Source of the DNA: Erpetoichthys calabaricus
Lineage: Eukaryota; Chordata; Cladistia; Polypteriformes; Polypteridae
Assembly (NCBI RefSeq): GCF_900747795.2
Contig: NC_041401.2
Location: 1,270,823-1,334,822 of the forward strand
Direction: 5' to 3'
Length of the DNA stretch: 64,000 bases
This document shows positions 11,356 through 22,639 of this stretch, piece by piece. Below the pieces are notes generated by a model. It did no database searches. It saw only the letters and a list, made by a program, of their open reading frames with translations, and was not told the DNA's origin. Position 1 is the first letter of the stretch; every line of letters starts with the position of its first letter. Made by a program: the position numbers and the translations under genes.

Positions 11356-11441
11356 TGTCATTCCAACAGATGGCGCATCATCAACATTTACACAAATGCA
11401 TTACTACCAATGTTGGTGATGCACCATCTGTTGGAATGACA
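11356..11441. repeat. 33-bp inverted repeat with 20-nt loop (hairpin / MITE-like)
   Basis: Arms 11356-11388 and 11409-11441 pair over 33 bp with two mismatches; the outer ends are TGTCATTCCAACAGATGG and its complement. The loop is 11389-11408. Such a long near-perfect palindrome in non-coding DNA is typical of a miniature inverted-repeat element or the folded end of a DNA transposon. Transcribed, it would fold like a small-RNA precursor. Confidence 0.75.
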
Positions 11442-11734
11442 GACACATTGTAACCAGATGGACAAACAGTTACACACACACACACACACTAAGGCAGCGA
11501 TATTTATATGTATTTGTGTGTATTTCTATTCCTTTAGTAACCGTGACGGAAATATCAAGGTAAGGGAAATGGCATAATGGACAAAAGAGAGGAGCGATTC
11601 AACCTGCTTTGTGATGCCACCTGCTCTCCCTGTCTGCAGTGCCCAGCAATCATTTGCTATTCGTACAGCCGAAGAGGAGCCACTGGGTCTGCGCCGACAT
11701 CCCACCGTTCTGCAGTGGGCTCTTTGACCATTGC

Positions 11735-11878
11735 ATCTCCTTCCATTGGGTTGGCACCCTGCCCGGGATTGGTTCCTTCCTTGTGCCCTGTGTTGGCTGG
11801 GATTGGCTCCAGAAGACCCCCGTGACCCTGTGTTCAGATTCAGCAGGTTGGAAACTGGATGGATGGATCTCCTTCCAT
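11735..11878 (+). mobile_element. 5'-truncated tRNA-SINE copy with target-site duplication
   Basis: The body (11747-11866) matches the 3' part of the SINE at 62.1 kb, read in plus orientation, from GGGTTGGCACCCTGCCC through CCCCGTGACCCTGTGTTC to the GGAT tail. It is flanked by perfect 12-bp direct repeats, ATCTCCTTCCAT, at 11735-11746 and 11867-11878. This shows target-primed insertion with 5' truncation and a 3' end at the GGAT run. Confidence 0.85.
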
Positions 11879-12499
11879 CTTTTTGGCGTGGCATGGACGC
11901 ATTGTTACTGGCATAGAGTTGTGCCAAAGGGGCTTCTGGCATTGAGGCTTCATGACAAGACCCCAGTTCCCACTGACCAATACCATGTATGGATTCGCCT
12001 CCCTTAGCCCACTGTGCCCACTTCTGTCAGATCAGAGCAGTGTGCCCATGCCAGTCCCTAACCCATTGTTTACAGTTTTCACATTGCCAGGAATGGTGTG
12101 GGTTCAAATGTGGGCGGGGCTGGCTGTCTGAGTGTTACGATATAAGGAAGGGAGGGTCCTGGACCGGCTCTACTAAGTGGTCACCCGAAACTGTGGAGTG
12201 AAGGGGGTCTTTATTTATTTATTTGTTTTGACGATCCAGACCCCGCGTCTCAAACCCTCAGACTCCACACAGCAGTGCCACTCCCTGTAGGCTCTTTGTT
12301 ATTTTCACGTACTAACGATGTTTGCCCTCCCTTGATGGTGGTCTTCCAAAGCCCACCGGGCTCTCTTTACATGTTTTGTTCTCTTTTTCAGTTCCTCGTC
12401 TTCCTTTCCCTTTCGGCCAGTCGGTTGTTCACTTCTTGTTCTTCGCCCGGTCCGAGGTGACCCTGCTGCTGCCACTGACTTATGTAGGTCACCCTCGGG

Positions 12500-12530
12500 G
12501 TGTGTGTGTGTGTGTGTGTGTTTGTGTGTG
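12500..12530 (+). repeat. (TG)n microsatellite
   Basis: A GTGTGTGT run with one interruption (TTTGTGTG). Nothing links it to a gene. Confidence 0.8.
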
Positions 12531-12658
12531 CTGCGCTGTGCTGCCGCCTCGTGTTACCGCAGAGTCTGCTGACGGTGGAGCCCCGCTGATTGAAATCTCC
12601 GCCGACTGCAGCGCTCAGCCCCGGCGACTCCTGATTTTGCTCAGTTTTACCTTTTTGA

Positions 12659-12724
12659 CTTTTTTTTTTTTTCCAGTCATTTGTTTTGTGTTCTCAGAAA
12701 TTTTTTTTTTTTTTTTTTTTTTTA
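12659..12724 (+). repeat. Poly(T) tracts
   Basis: Two T runs (12660-12672 and about 12701-12723) separated by 28 bp. These could be poly(A) tails of minus-strand retroposed sequence or simple slippage; no flanking duplication was seen. Confidence 0.6.
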
Positions 12725-13159
12725 TTGTTGCGCAAAGGAAATTCAACGTTTGGATGTTTTGATGTTTTTGGGGTTTTTTGTGGTGGTTGAAACTGATAAT
12801 CGAGCAGGAAGTCAGTGACGAGGCCTCCTGTGAGGCTCAGCCTGCAGTTTAGGCTCCGCCTGTGTGGGGGCGCTAGGTATGCTGAATGGACAGCCCTGTA
12901 CCCCCACAACTGCTGCCATTTTGTCAGGTGCCATCCAGCTTGGCACATCACCTCATTAAAGTACACAACTGAACTGGGCGGCCTCATCAAGGTCACACTC
13001 AATGGTGGCGGACCCCAGAACTTAAAGACTCTATAAAGCCAGGCGCTTAACAAACTAGTGAGCCCGAGTGCCGCCCTCGTCATATTGGGGACCAGCTGGC
13101 CCATGTGAGTGTGACTGGTGGGAGGCCCACTGTGCCCGATGGCATCTGGTCAGAAATCC

Positions 13160-13400
13160 AAAGGTGAGCTGAGGAGGCTGAGAAGGTGTAGGAGTGAGAG
13201 GAGTGTGACCATGGAATTAAAGGGGGCAAAGAGGCAAAGTCCAGGAGACTGAGGAGTGAGAAGGTGTGAGAGACAAGATGGAGGACGGAGAGAAAGGAGA
13301 TGGAGGAGTGAGAAGGTGAGGCGCGTTTAGGGATGACAAGCAGGAGACAACGAGAGAGGGGAGAGTGAGAGGAGTGAGACGCGGGAAAGAGAGCTAAGAA
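13160..13400 (+). repeat. GA-rich degenerate tandem repeat
   Basis: GAGGAGTGAGAAGGTG-like units recur near 13183, 13251 and 13300 within a purine-rich stretch. The antisense reading frame through it is a compositional artefact. Confidence 0.55.
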
Positions 13401-14639
13401 TGGGGGGTGCAATTGAGGAGCAGAGGGCGGTCTGCTGGTGCCCCTTGCTGTCCACGTGGACCCCACACCGTTGCCTCCTGCCCTGTTACGCACCCCCCCC
13501 CCCCCCCCATACCGGCCAGGCCGCAGCTCCCCTGGTGGGCACCATCAGGATGTGTGGGGGACTGACCACTCCACCAGTTAAGCCCCCCCTCCATTCTGTT
13601 ACCTGCAGTTTATCAGAAGGTGGTGAAGGTGAGCAGCGGCGCGGGTTCAAATGGGGTCGAAACTGCAACCCTGAATGTGCCCAGAGCAAAACTGAGTGTG
13701 ACAACTTGTGTGTTGGCAGCACCAGAGGGTCAGCTGGCTCTTCAGTCTTAGCTTTGCTGGTACCTGGGGGGTGAGCAGCTGCTGGCCTGCCCATATTTAT
13801 GCCAACGTCTTCGCACCTCTGTCGTTCAGGACCGACTTCCGTTCTCATCTTCCTTTGGACCAATCCTGGCCAGGCTCCACCTGCGTCTTCAAACCTCCTA
13901 CCAATCAACATGCCACCCTGCGCCAGGCCAAACATTTTTTGCTTGGTGGTTGGAGCCCCCCCCTGTCTGTGGCTGATGTGCCAGTTGAGATGAGCCCAAG
14001 TTCTTCTTTCAACTGACTGTGACCTGCCACATCCAGAGGGGAGGTCTTGTTAGGGGGTCCGCTGAGGGGACAGTTGCAACACACCACGCAATTGCTCAAA
14101 ATCCAAAAGGCCGTATCCCCCATTACACTCCACCCCTTGGTTACAAAGCCTGTGCCCGCCTGGCTGGCCCGCTGGGCATATTCACTCACTTTGTACCATT
14201 TGAGCCATTTAAGTGCAACATCCGCAGGTCAAGCAGTGCCAGGGATGGGTCAAAGGTGCCTTCATCAGCCTGGCATTGGTGCCAGTTTGTTTAATTGAAC
14301 ATACAAGTAAATCTGAAATTTAAAATCAGCGCCCAAGCACACACACACACACCGTGGAGACCACCATCCCTCCAGCACCTTATTAGCACAAGCTGCCCCG
14401 TCACCACCTGCTGCAGACATGCAATGCCCATTTTTATTGCGCCACTCGCCTTGACTTGCACTTCCTGCAGCTTCAGCACAGTCCTCATGGACCAGGTCAT
14501 CAGGGTCTAGCTGTGGTCACTCCAGGCCCCCCACGACTCGCCTCCATCTCGTAGTCCATCTGTACGGTGTGTGGAGAAGCCCCCCTTGTCCACTGTCTGA
14601 CCCTTCTACCCGTCCATCTGTGTTCCACACCTGCTTACC

Positions 14640-14815
14640 TGAAGCATTGAGCACGAGGCAGGAACAACAGCTGGCACTGGGACTGGACGCCAGCCCATCA
14701 CACACAGCAGTGCCAGTCCACCCAACCAGCATGTGGCAGGAAACCGATGTCGACACGGGAAGGACAAGCAAACTCCACGTAAGGACAACTTGAGACCCAA
14801 ACCCTGGTGGATGCC
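14640..14815 (-). mobile_element. Diverged tRNA-SINE fragment
   Basis: Landmarks of the SINE family occur in the order expected for a minus-strand copy: GAGGCAGGAACAA, CCAGCCCATCACACA, CATGTGGCAGGAAACC, GACACGGGA and CAAACTCCACG. The copy is considerably more diverged than those at 25.4 and 62.1 kb, so older. Ends are approximate. Confidence 0.55.
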
Positions 14816-16164
14816 ACTTGAGCCCTGTATTCTGTCATGCCAGTCAGTGGTGCCCCTATATATGACAACACTGCTGGTCCTGTTTCCAGGCATCTGTCAC
14901 TCGGCCAGTGACCTCAAGGCACCGCACGCGAGTCCCCAGTATACCCAGTATGATGATGTAACACGCCGTGTGCCCCTTTCTCACCCAGTACTGTGCCATT
15001 GCCCTCCTTCCTTATTTCTCAGCCTCAGCTCCTCTTGTTTCTTGCTTTTCCTTCTAGGCAGGTTTTTGTGCCCGCTGGGCGAGTCTACAAAGGTGGGGGG
15101 GGGGGTACCTTCTGTCCACCAGTCAGTTCCAGTCTCATGTCTCGTTGTCCTGTCGCAGTTGTCAGCCTGATGACATCATCCATACCTGGCGTCTGGGCAC
15201 TGCCTGGTATAGCTTGGCCTTTAGTTTCACAGTGTCACCCTTGGCCAGGTCGGCCACCATTGTTATTAATGTTCTGTGTCACCCATCTGCAGTGGGTCAG
15301 TGTGCCCAAGGGGCATGGTGAGCACAGTCACATCACGTGTGCCAGCCAGTCGGTGGCTGTATGTATTTGAATCTCAGCATTACAAACATCCACTAGATGG
15401 TCTGACCTCATTTGCCTGTACCTGTGCCACCAGATCATTTGACAGTGGGCACCGTGAGTCCCAGTAGCCGACACGTCAAATTAGCAGCCTGAAACTTTTG
15501 GCAGTCCATTAAGCCGCTGCACTTGACCTGCAGCTCAGTGGTGGCATGGCATATGCCAGGTCCATGTGTGCCCACTATCGAAGCCCCTTGAGACGTGTCC
15601 CGTTGTGCCACACTTCACACACTTGTGTCATCACACACACACACACTTATATAACTTCCTGCACTCGACTTCGGGCACCACAGCGCCGTTCCTCTTTACT
15701 CCCACCCAGCTGCAGCTCAGAGCCCAAGCGTCCTGCCGTCCCTCATCCCACCTGCTGTTGCCAGCTGTGCAGCCCACCACACGGCGGCCCCCCAATCTGT
15801 GCTGTTATGAGATGCTCTGCTGGGGCCCGTGTGGGAGCTCCGTGAATTGGCTATCTGATCAAAGGCAGCAGGAAGCCCCCCTGTATGCCTCCCCCCCATT
15901 AAGCCAATTTTAAAGCTCGGATGTTTGGTAGTGTCACTCGTCCTTGGTGTCGTTTGTGTCACCTGTGCCACTGCTGGCTTGGTCTTCAGTGTGGCGTCGG
16001 CATAATTAGAGCAAGAGGTGACAGCCAGAGGGGCAGAGAGCCCCCAGTTCCAGAAGGATCCATTATGCGCGCCACACCACACCACACTGCCCTGCGGGCT
16101 TTGCTCCTGTGCCCCGTGGGAGGCACGGCTGCACCTCGACTTCGCGCCCGCGACGGCCGCCTGA

Positions 16165-16170
16165 TTTATT
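16165..16170 (-). terminator. Poly(A) signal of the ICOS-like gene
   Basis: TTTATT on the plus strand reads AATAAA on the minus strand, 228 bp after the ICOS-like stop codon. Confidence 0.55.
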
Positions 16171-16397
16171 TTTTCCATTTTCGTTTTTTTTTTTTTCCAG
16201 CTCAAATAAAAACAGCAGTTGACGTTTTTTTTGTTTTTTTTATGAGTAAAACATGAAGTGGTCTCTCTGGTGCCCCTCAAGTGTACAACACTAGCAGATA
16301 AAGGCCCAGGCAGTGAGGCCCATGCAGTGTCCATCATGGTGCCTGGCCGCTCTCGTCCTCAGTCCCTTTGGCTCACACGCCAGTTGTGGTGCCCCCG

Positions 16398-17750
16398 CTA
16401 TGTGGCACTCCAGTGGTCCAGTCTGCGGCCCCCTCCGTTGGCCAGCCCTTTGCGCATGTCCATGTACTCCGAGTTGTTGTCCAGCTTCATGGCAGCCCGC
16501 CGCCGTCTCTGAAAGACAAGAAGGCAGAGCTGTTGAGCGGAGTGGCAGTGCCCTGGACCCTCGGTGCCCACGCCAGGTACTTACCTCTACAAGTCCCCAG
16601 CTGACACTGATGGCCACGCTGTACAGCAGCAGAATCCCTGCAATGACAACCACGGTGACCAGCAGCGGGTCCGGCTGCATTTCTAGGACTTTGTCACCTA
16701 CAGAGACAGACAGAGAGAGAGCTGATGGGGACTTGTCCACACACACCGGGCCCTGGTGACATTACAGCCAGGCGTGCACTCACATTCATTGGGCAGCTGG
16801 GTGGCTGGACTTGTGGCACTGAGGACCATGGTGCCCACACCCGCTCCGTCCTCATATGGGAAGGGCTTCCGCTTCTCCACTTTGCAGATGTAGATGTCCT
16901 CGTCCTCCTTGTCGAGACTGAAGATGGTCAGCGTGAAGCTGGCGTGGGTGCTGTTGTGATCCTGAGGTATCATGACACACTTGAAGGCGTACACTGAGGT
17001 GCCCGCGCTCTTGATGCAGGACGTCGTGTCGTTGTGGATCACCCGGTGAAGGAACACATGGACCGTCTCGGCCTTAGGGCGTGGAATTTCATAGGAGCAG
17101 TTGAGGGACACCTCCCCGCCACTGGTGATGAGCGCACGCTGAGACTGCACGACCTCGAAGGCTGAAACGAGATGAGCAAGATGAGTGGGGCACTCATCTA
17201 CTACCCGCGGCATGTGCCTTGGCATCACCGCAATGGGGTGTGGGCATTCTGAGCTTCCTGCCTGCATCTGGTGAGCTGGGAAGCAGTGCCAGTCTAGACC
17301 AGGGCTTCTGTCAGGTGCCAGTTGTAGTCTCAAGTCTCAGTGCCAGTCTCAAGTGTGTGAGATCACAGGGCCACCGTGCCACCTGCCTGCATCTGAAACA
17401 ACTTACTCGCACCAACAGTGGGCGAGCACAGCCCTCTAGGTGGGAATGGCTCTGAACCCTTGCAGATGCCCCCAGCCCCCACTAAGATGTTCCAGACACC
17501 TCAGGCCTTGGCAAAGTGACAGCCGCTGCTCATGTGACTGGCACCATGAAAGGCACTAACTACAGAAGTAGAAGCCTGCAGTTGAGCTGAGCTGAGGGTA
17601 AAAAAAAAAAAAAAGATCAAAGAGCCTCACTGAGAGCAAAAGCAACCAACAGGAAAAGCGGGTGCCCACCCCACCCTTGGCAACCCCCGGCAAGCACTCA
17701 CCCTCCAGGTGCCCCAGGCAGAGCGCCAGCAGCAGTAACCCGGGCAGCAT
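16398..17750 (-). CDS. ICOS: ICOS-like costimulatory receptor (CD28 family), 4 exons
   Basis: Exons in transcription order: 17750-17702, 17161-16784, 16697-16585 and 16508-16398, phases 1-1-0, giving 216 aa. Residues 1-17 are a signal peptide (MLPGLLLLALCLGH...). The IgV domain (about 18-135) has the paired family cysteines C38, C65, C78 and C109, the last in YICKVE. C143 in the stalk should make the homodimer bond. The membrane segment is about 154-178. The basic tail holds EYMDMR (194-199), matching human ICOS EYMFMR and offering a PI3K SH2 site. Potential N-glycosylation: N37, N60, N86. The MYPPPY/FDPPPF ligand loop is replaced by KPFPY (115-119). Introns 2 and 3 are only 86 and 76 bp. The call rests on position downstream of CTLA4 and the tail. 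A lineage-specific CD28-family paralogue is the alternative. Confidence 0.8.
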
Positions 17751-17900
17751 GTTGTCAGGCAGCAATGAGAGCGCAGCCTGTGGCAGGCCGGGGCCTTTGG
17801 TGTAGCACCGCCCACTGCCCACCTGGGGGAGGAGCCAAGGTGTGACTCAGACTCATTATCATAAGGGGAAGACCGTGGTGGGCTGATTGGCTGTTATGGT
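17751..17900 (-). promoter_or_regulatory. Candidate proximal promoter of the ICOS-like gene
   Basis: On the minus strand upstream of the ATG there is an AP-1 site TGAGTCAC (17842-17849), a GATA-type GATAAT (17855-17860) and a CCAATCAG box (17883-17890) within 140 bp. No TATA box is evident. The combination fits an inducible T-cell promoter, but binding is inference. Confidence 0.4.
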
Positions 17901-18240
17901 TATTAGTTCATTGATGAGACGAGTGGTTGGTTGAATTGAGGGGCAGACGGCTTTCCTGATTGGTTGAGTCAGCTGATTCTTGACTGATTGTATTGATGGA
18001 GTGAATGGTTGCATTTCCTCTCAGCTGATTCATTGATTACTTGAATTGATAGACCTGATTGATTGATCATTTACTGACCGCTTCATGGACTTCACAGATC
18101 GTGTCGATTAACTGGAGTGGGGGGGCTGACTGACTGACCGATTGAGGTTTTGCTCGACTGATCGGTTTTATTGATTCATTGATTGACTTGCTTTCCTGAC
18201 TGATTGATCCTTTGACTGATTTGCCCCACTGACCCTTTTC
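17900..18240 (+). repeat. Degenerate TGAT/TGAC-rich simple repeat
   Basis: GATTGATT, GACTGACT and TTGATTGA runs, heavily mutated, fill the region directly upstream of the ICOS-like promoter. Confidence 0.6.
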
Positions 18241-21200
18241 CAGCACCCCTTTGAGGTCCTTGTGTCCTCCTCCTCGGCGAGTGATGTTAAGATGAGACCC
18301 CCTAAGCCGGCACGCTCACGGCGCCCCTTTTAACTCAGACCTGCTTGCCCTACGCTGCAGCTGTGCCAGTCGGGCCCCCTGCTTCTGCTGCCTGCCGTGC
18401 CGCCTGATGGCTTCCTCCATGGTGCTTGTAAACCACATTTCCTGTTTTTGTGCTCCTGATGTTTCCGACGCTGTCCTACATCTGCCGCCCACCCTTAAAG
18501 GACACCATGGAGCCCCGGGGTCTTCACAGGCCCTCCATGTGCTGGTCATCGTGGTCCCTGAAAGGCACTATATCAGATCAGGACCTACCTCATTGACATG
18601 TGCCACACTTTGGGCACCGACCTGCCAGGTCAGCACATCAGTGGCCAGCCTGGGATTGGAACAAACGACTGGCACCTGTAACGGCAGTGCCACCCAGACT
18701 CTAAGTGAATGTTGTGCTCCTCACAGCTAAATGCAGCAGACTATATAGCGCCTTACAGAACAATCAGCTTTAGAGTGCAGGACATCACCTGCCTGGGCCA
18801 GCAGGGAGTGTGCCCCCTAGGATGTGACCCCAAAGGTGTCAAGAGTCACTGAATCGGGTGAATCTGAAGCAGCCACGTCATTGGGAGGACACGATGAACA
18901 GGCTGACCACGTGTCTCCGGGTCTCAAGTTGTGTCCTGTGGGCCTTTCTTTATCTCCCAAGGGTGGTCGATCTGCTGAGCGAAGTGTGAGTGAAGGCTGA
19001 CAAGCGCCACTGTGGTCAGTCACTCTCCAGACCTTCATGGTGACCTGCTGTGACCACCGTGGCCCGTCAGTGACAATCCGTCTGTCCAAGCCGTGGTGTG
19101 TTTGACTTTCAGAGGTCAGTGGACACGATGAGGATGACAAAGAAGAAGTGGCTGGTGCTGCCTGGCGCCGCGTCATTCATGCGGTCAGCTGTCTTGTGCC
19201 CCCCCCCCCCATGCCTGAGGGCCCCCTCTAGTGTGATGTCGAGCTGGGCACTCGTAGTCGTCGTCTGCATCTCTTGGTCTTTATTTCCTTCAGCTGTTTC
19301 CACCATTTTGGTGGTGAGCTCATCCTTCTTCAGACTCGCCGGCCAGTGGGCATCGGGGCGGATGTCCTGATTTGTGGAGGGCTAGAAGAGCCCGTTTTCA
19401 CACTCTGGACGGTGAAGACTCTTGAGCGCACACCACTCGAATTAGCATTTGTCAGGTCATCACCGTGGCACCATTTTGTTCCTCGTTGGGTTGTGGTTCG
19501 GTTGTCTAGATGTGACGGACTGTTGCTAGGGGGTGTGGCCTCAGCAGCTGCACAACAACTCGTCAGACCTGCGCTGGCAGTAAAGCTGGCATCACGGCAG
19601 CGCCTGGCATTTTGGACATCTACAAGAAAGCTGAAGTGTAGTGTTGTGTGTTGGTCTGAGCCCCCCAGATATGACCACAAAGCAGGCCAGAATGGAAACC
19701 CGCTGGCTCAGGACAGGCTCACTCCCCTGCTGGCCGAGCGGCAAACAGACGTCCACCTTTGACGTTCACAAATATATAAGCAGAGTCCCAAAATACAATC
19801 AGAATACCACACAAGAGTGAGGACTACCATAAACCCCTGGCGTGAAAAGAGACAACAGAATCTTCATTAAAGGAGGATTCATAAAAAAAAAAGAAGAAAT
19901 AGAAGAAAATACAAAAAAGGAGGCAAACTGAAAACAAACCCAAAGTCCTCAAGCTGTCAATGAAACCAGAAAATCCAAAGCGAAACCCACTGAGGGGGCA
20001 CCCCTGCGCCACTATCCCAAAACAAGGCACCAGCCTTCTTCACCTTGGCCGTGTCTCTGAGCACCCGGACCCCTCTGACCTTGCAGTTCTGGTCGTTAGT
20101 GGCCTCCTGGTGGCTTTATCTTCAGTCCTTCTCAAGTCGTTTGTGGTTTTGGTGACCATGATGACGATTTGCAGAACAAGCCGTTTGCTCATCCTGTGAT
20201 CAGACCTCAGTAGTTTTGTCACTTTCTGTCTGAGAGGCATTTCACCATTTTGGACCTTTCTGTGTCTCTTGAATGCTCTGCTTTGGCCCATTTTACCTGA
20301 GGTCGAGAAGCCCACCTTAATGTACTGTAAGGTGTCAATCACTTTAAGCCACGCCCTCCCTGGAGATGAGGACGTCCAATCAGAATTCAGCTTTGTAAGG
20401 CACAGAGTTGTAAAAAATGTGTTGTGAATGTCAGCATGTGGCCCTGCCTGACACTGATGGTGACACTGGGTCGAGTCCACACACCTGAGTCAATGGCCAC
20501 CGCTTGTGGTTGGCGGTGAAGTGACGTGAACTGCGCCTTGTGTGACTGCTAGTGAGCTGTAGGTGACGTTTATTGGTAGCTCAATGAAAGTGACAGGAGT
20601 TGAGAATAAGAGTTTGATTGATATAGCGCCTTCACCTGCTCAAAGCACTCGTGTTTTTACTTTTTGTTTCTGATTTCTGTTTAAATTTCCTGACCTGTGA
20701 TGTTTGTGTGTCTGAGCTGCCGTGCTCTGCTCTGATGGCTATCAGGTGTCACTTGTCACTTGATGTATTTTGATGTTTGGTTTCTGTGTCACTCCTCAGC
20801 TCTCATGTGGTTTCCGTCTTTTTTTTCTGCCTGTCCTCACAACTCCTCCATGTTCTCACGCTCCTTGCTGCTCTCGTTTTGGGGGTCCGCTTCAAGTTCA
20901 GGTGACACAGTAGCCTTCAGCCCACCACCTGCTACATTTCTTTTTGTGGTTCAATCAGAACAGTGAAGTGAGGTCTAAAAATGGGAAGAAATTCATTGGG
21001 GGACGAAAATATAACATGGAGGAATTAAAAAAAAAAAGTGTGGGGGGGGGAATTTTCAACTTGAATGACCCCCCTGTTTAAATTTGGATTTCCTCACCTC
21101 TAGCCAATCAGTGGCAGCCAAGTCAGCAATAAGCAGTGCCCGACACTCCGCCCATTCATCTCAACGCCCGTGTGTGATTGGTTAGGGGGCGGACACTTGC

Positions 21201-21914
21201 CGTCTCCTCCCGCCCCTTTCTGTGTTCCTCCCATTCGTTTTCCTGACTTTATGGAGAAGGTTTGGATTTCCAGCGAAGCACAAAAGCAAATCTCGACTGC
21301 GGTGACCTTGGGGGTCCGGTGAAGTCGTCAGAGTCGAGTGCCTTTCATGGTAGCAGTTGACGTCCCCTAAAGCAGCGAGGTGCAGGCAGAGACTTAGGGT
21401 GGGGGTCCGGGGTTTGGCATTTCTTAAGTTTCTTTAACTGGCATTGCATTTTCTGTTTTGGGGTCAACACCGCTTGGAGTTTTCAGGTTTGAAACTGAAG
21501 CCGTCTGCTCATATTGGAGCACCGAAGACCACCTTTAGGTGTTTAGAGGGCTGTGACCGTCTGTCTGTCCATCTTCCTTGTAATGAATCGGCCCCCCGAG
21601 ACCCTGAATTCGCCTCCACTCACCTTCCTGACTTTAAGGTGCCTGATAAACACGTGAGCCCAACATCAGACCCTGCAGCGTCCCACCGTGTGCCCCCGAC
21701 GAATGAATACATAAAAAAACAGCTGTAAGGCAACGTCCATAAGCAATGAGAAATATACAAAAAAATAAAGTCAAGTGGCAATCCCCCCGACCCACAAGAG
21801 CCCCCTAAACGTGCAAATAAAAATACACACAGTGGGAAAATCACACGCCAGACCCCCACTGCCGTTAACGGCCGGTGACTGAATCGTCGAATGCCAGCCG
21901 ACCCAAAAAACTCG
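18241..21914. other. ICOS-CTLA4 intergenic spacer, no gene recognised
   Basis: No open frame here shows a domain or plausible splicing. It contains SINE-tail-like motifs (18561-18575 plus sense; 18741-18755 and 20621-20633 minus sense) and C/G homopolymers. A G+C-rich patch at 21100-21250 holds CCAATCA, GATTGGTTA and GGGGGCGG boxes, which could be a promoter or enhancer, but no transcript could be attached to it. Confidence 0.4.
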
Positions 21915-22055
21915 AAATCCATCCATTTTCCAACCCGCTGAATCCGAACACAGGGTCACGGGGGTCTGCTGGAGCCAATCCTCGCCAACACAGGGCACAA
22001 GGCAGGAACCAGTCCAGGGCAGGGTGCCAACCCACCGCAGACTCAAAATCTTAAC
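21908..22055 (-). mobile_element. 5'-truncated tRNA-SINE copy
   Basis: From CCATCCATTTTCC to CCAACCCACCGCAG this matches the 3' half of the SINE at 62.1 kb in minus orientation. It is flanked by the near-identical direct repeats ACTCGAAATC (about 21910) and ACTCAAAATC (about 22042), one mismatch. A third case of 5' truncation of the same family. Confidence 0.75.
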
Positions 22056-22379
22056 TGTAAAAAGTTGCTCAGTCAGTCGGCGCCATTTTGTGAGTCCGCT
22101 AGAAGTCCCGGAATGTGAAACGTGCGTCCAAAGCGACCTGCTGGCCTTTCTCTCACGGCCCATGCTGACCACTTCACTTCGCTCTTTTCTGTCCATTTTT
22201 TTCCCCTCAATGGCCGCTCTCCACTCCTTTTCAAAAACGGCGCAATTTATGCAAATTCCACCAGACAAAGGAAACTGGATGTCCCGCCTTCTGGGGGGGG
22301 CGCCGCTGTCAATCGCTGGTGGGGTGGGCTACCGTAACACCCGCACAGGCAAAGCAGACAGAGAGCTGAAAACACAGAA

Positions 22380-22485
22380 CATCTTAGATGTGGCAGCGCT
22401 ACACCCTGAACCACTCACTCAGGGCAGGATCAGTCACTGGATGAGGTGCCAGTCCATCACACACACACACACACACTGTGGGGTC
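22380..22485 (-). mobile_element. Short SINE remnant plus CA run
   Basis: CAGGATCAGTCACTGGATGAGG and GTGCCAGTCCATCACACACAC resemble the middle of the tRNA-SINE family in minus orientation, with the CA stretch expanded at about 22458-22474. No ends were found. Confidence 0.4.
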
Positions 22486-22639
22486 CTAGGAGATGTTCAC
22501 ATGTCATAAGCCATTAAAATGTTAAACGTCAGGAAAGGATCCATTTAGTGATCTGTTGTGTTTGGCGTGCTTGTTCATCAAGTGACACCCTTTAGATTAT
22601 GTGACAAAAGGTGCCCACCATCGGTGAATCTGCTCTTGG

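Noticed and set aside
12694-13104. 136-codon minus-strand frame starting after the poly(T) tract
   Set aside because: Starts with a lysine run from the homopolymer; no domain or splice context.
21060-21270. CpG-rich promoter with CCAAT and GC boxes upstream of an unknown gene
   Set aside because: No exon could be attached on either strand within several kb; noted only in the spacer description.
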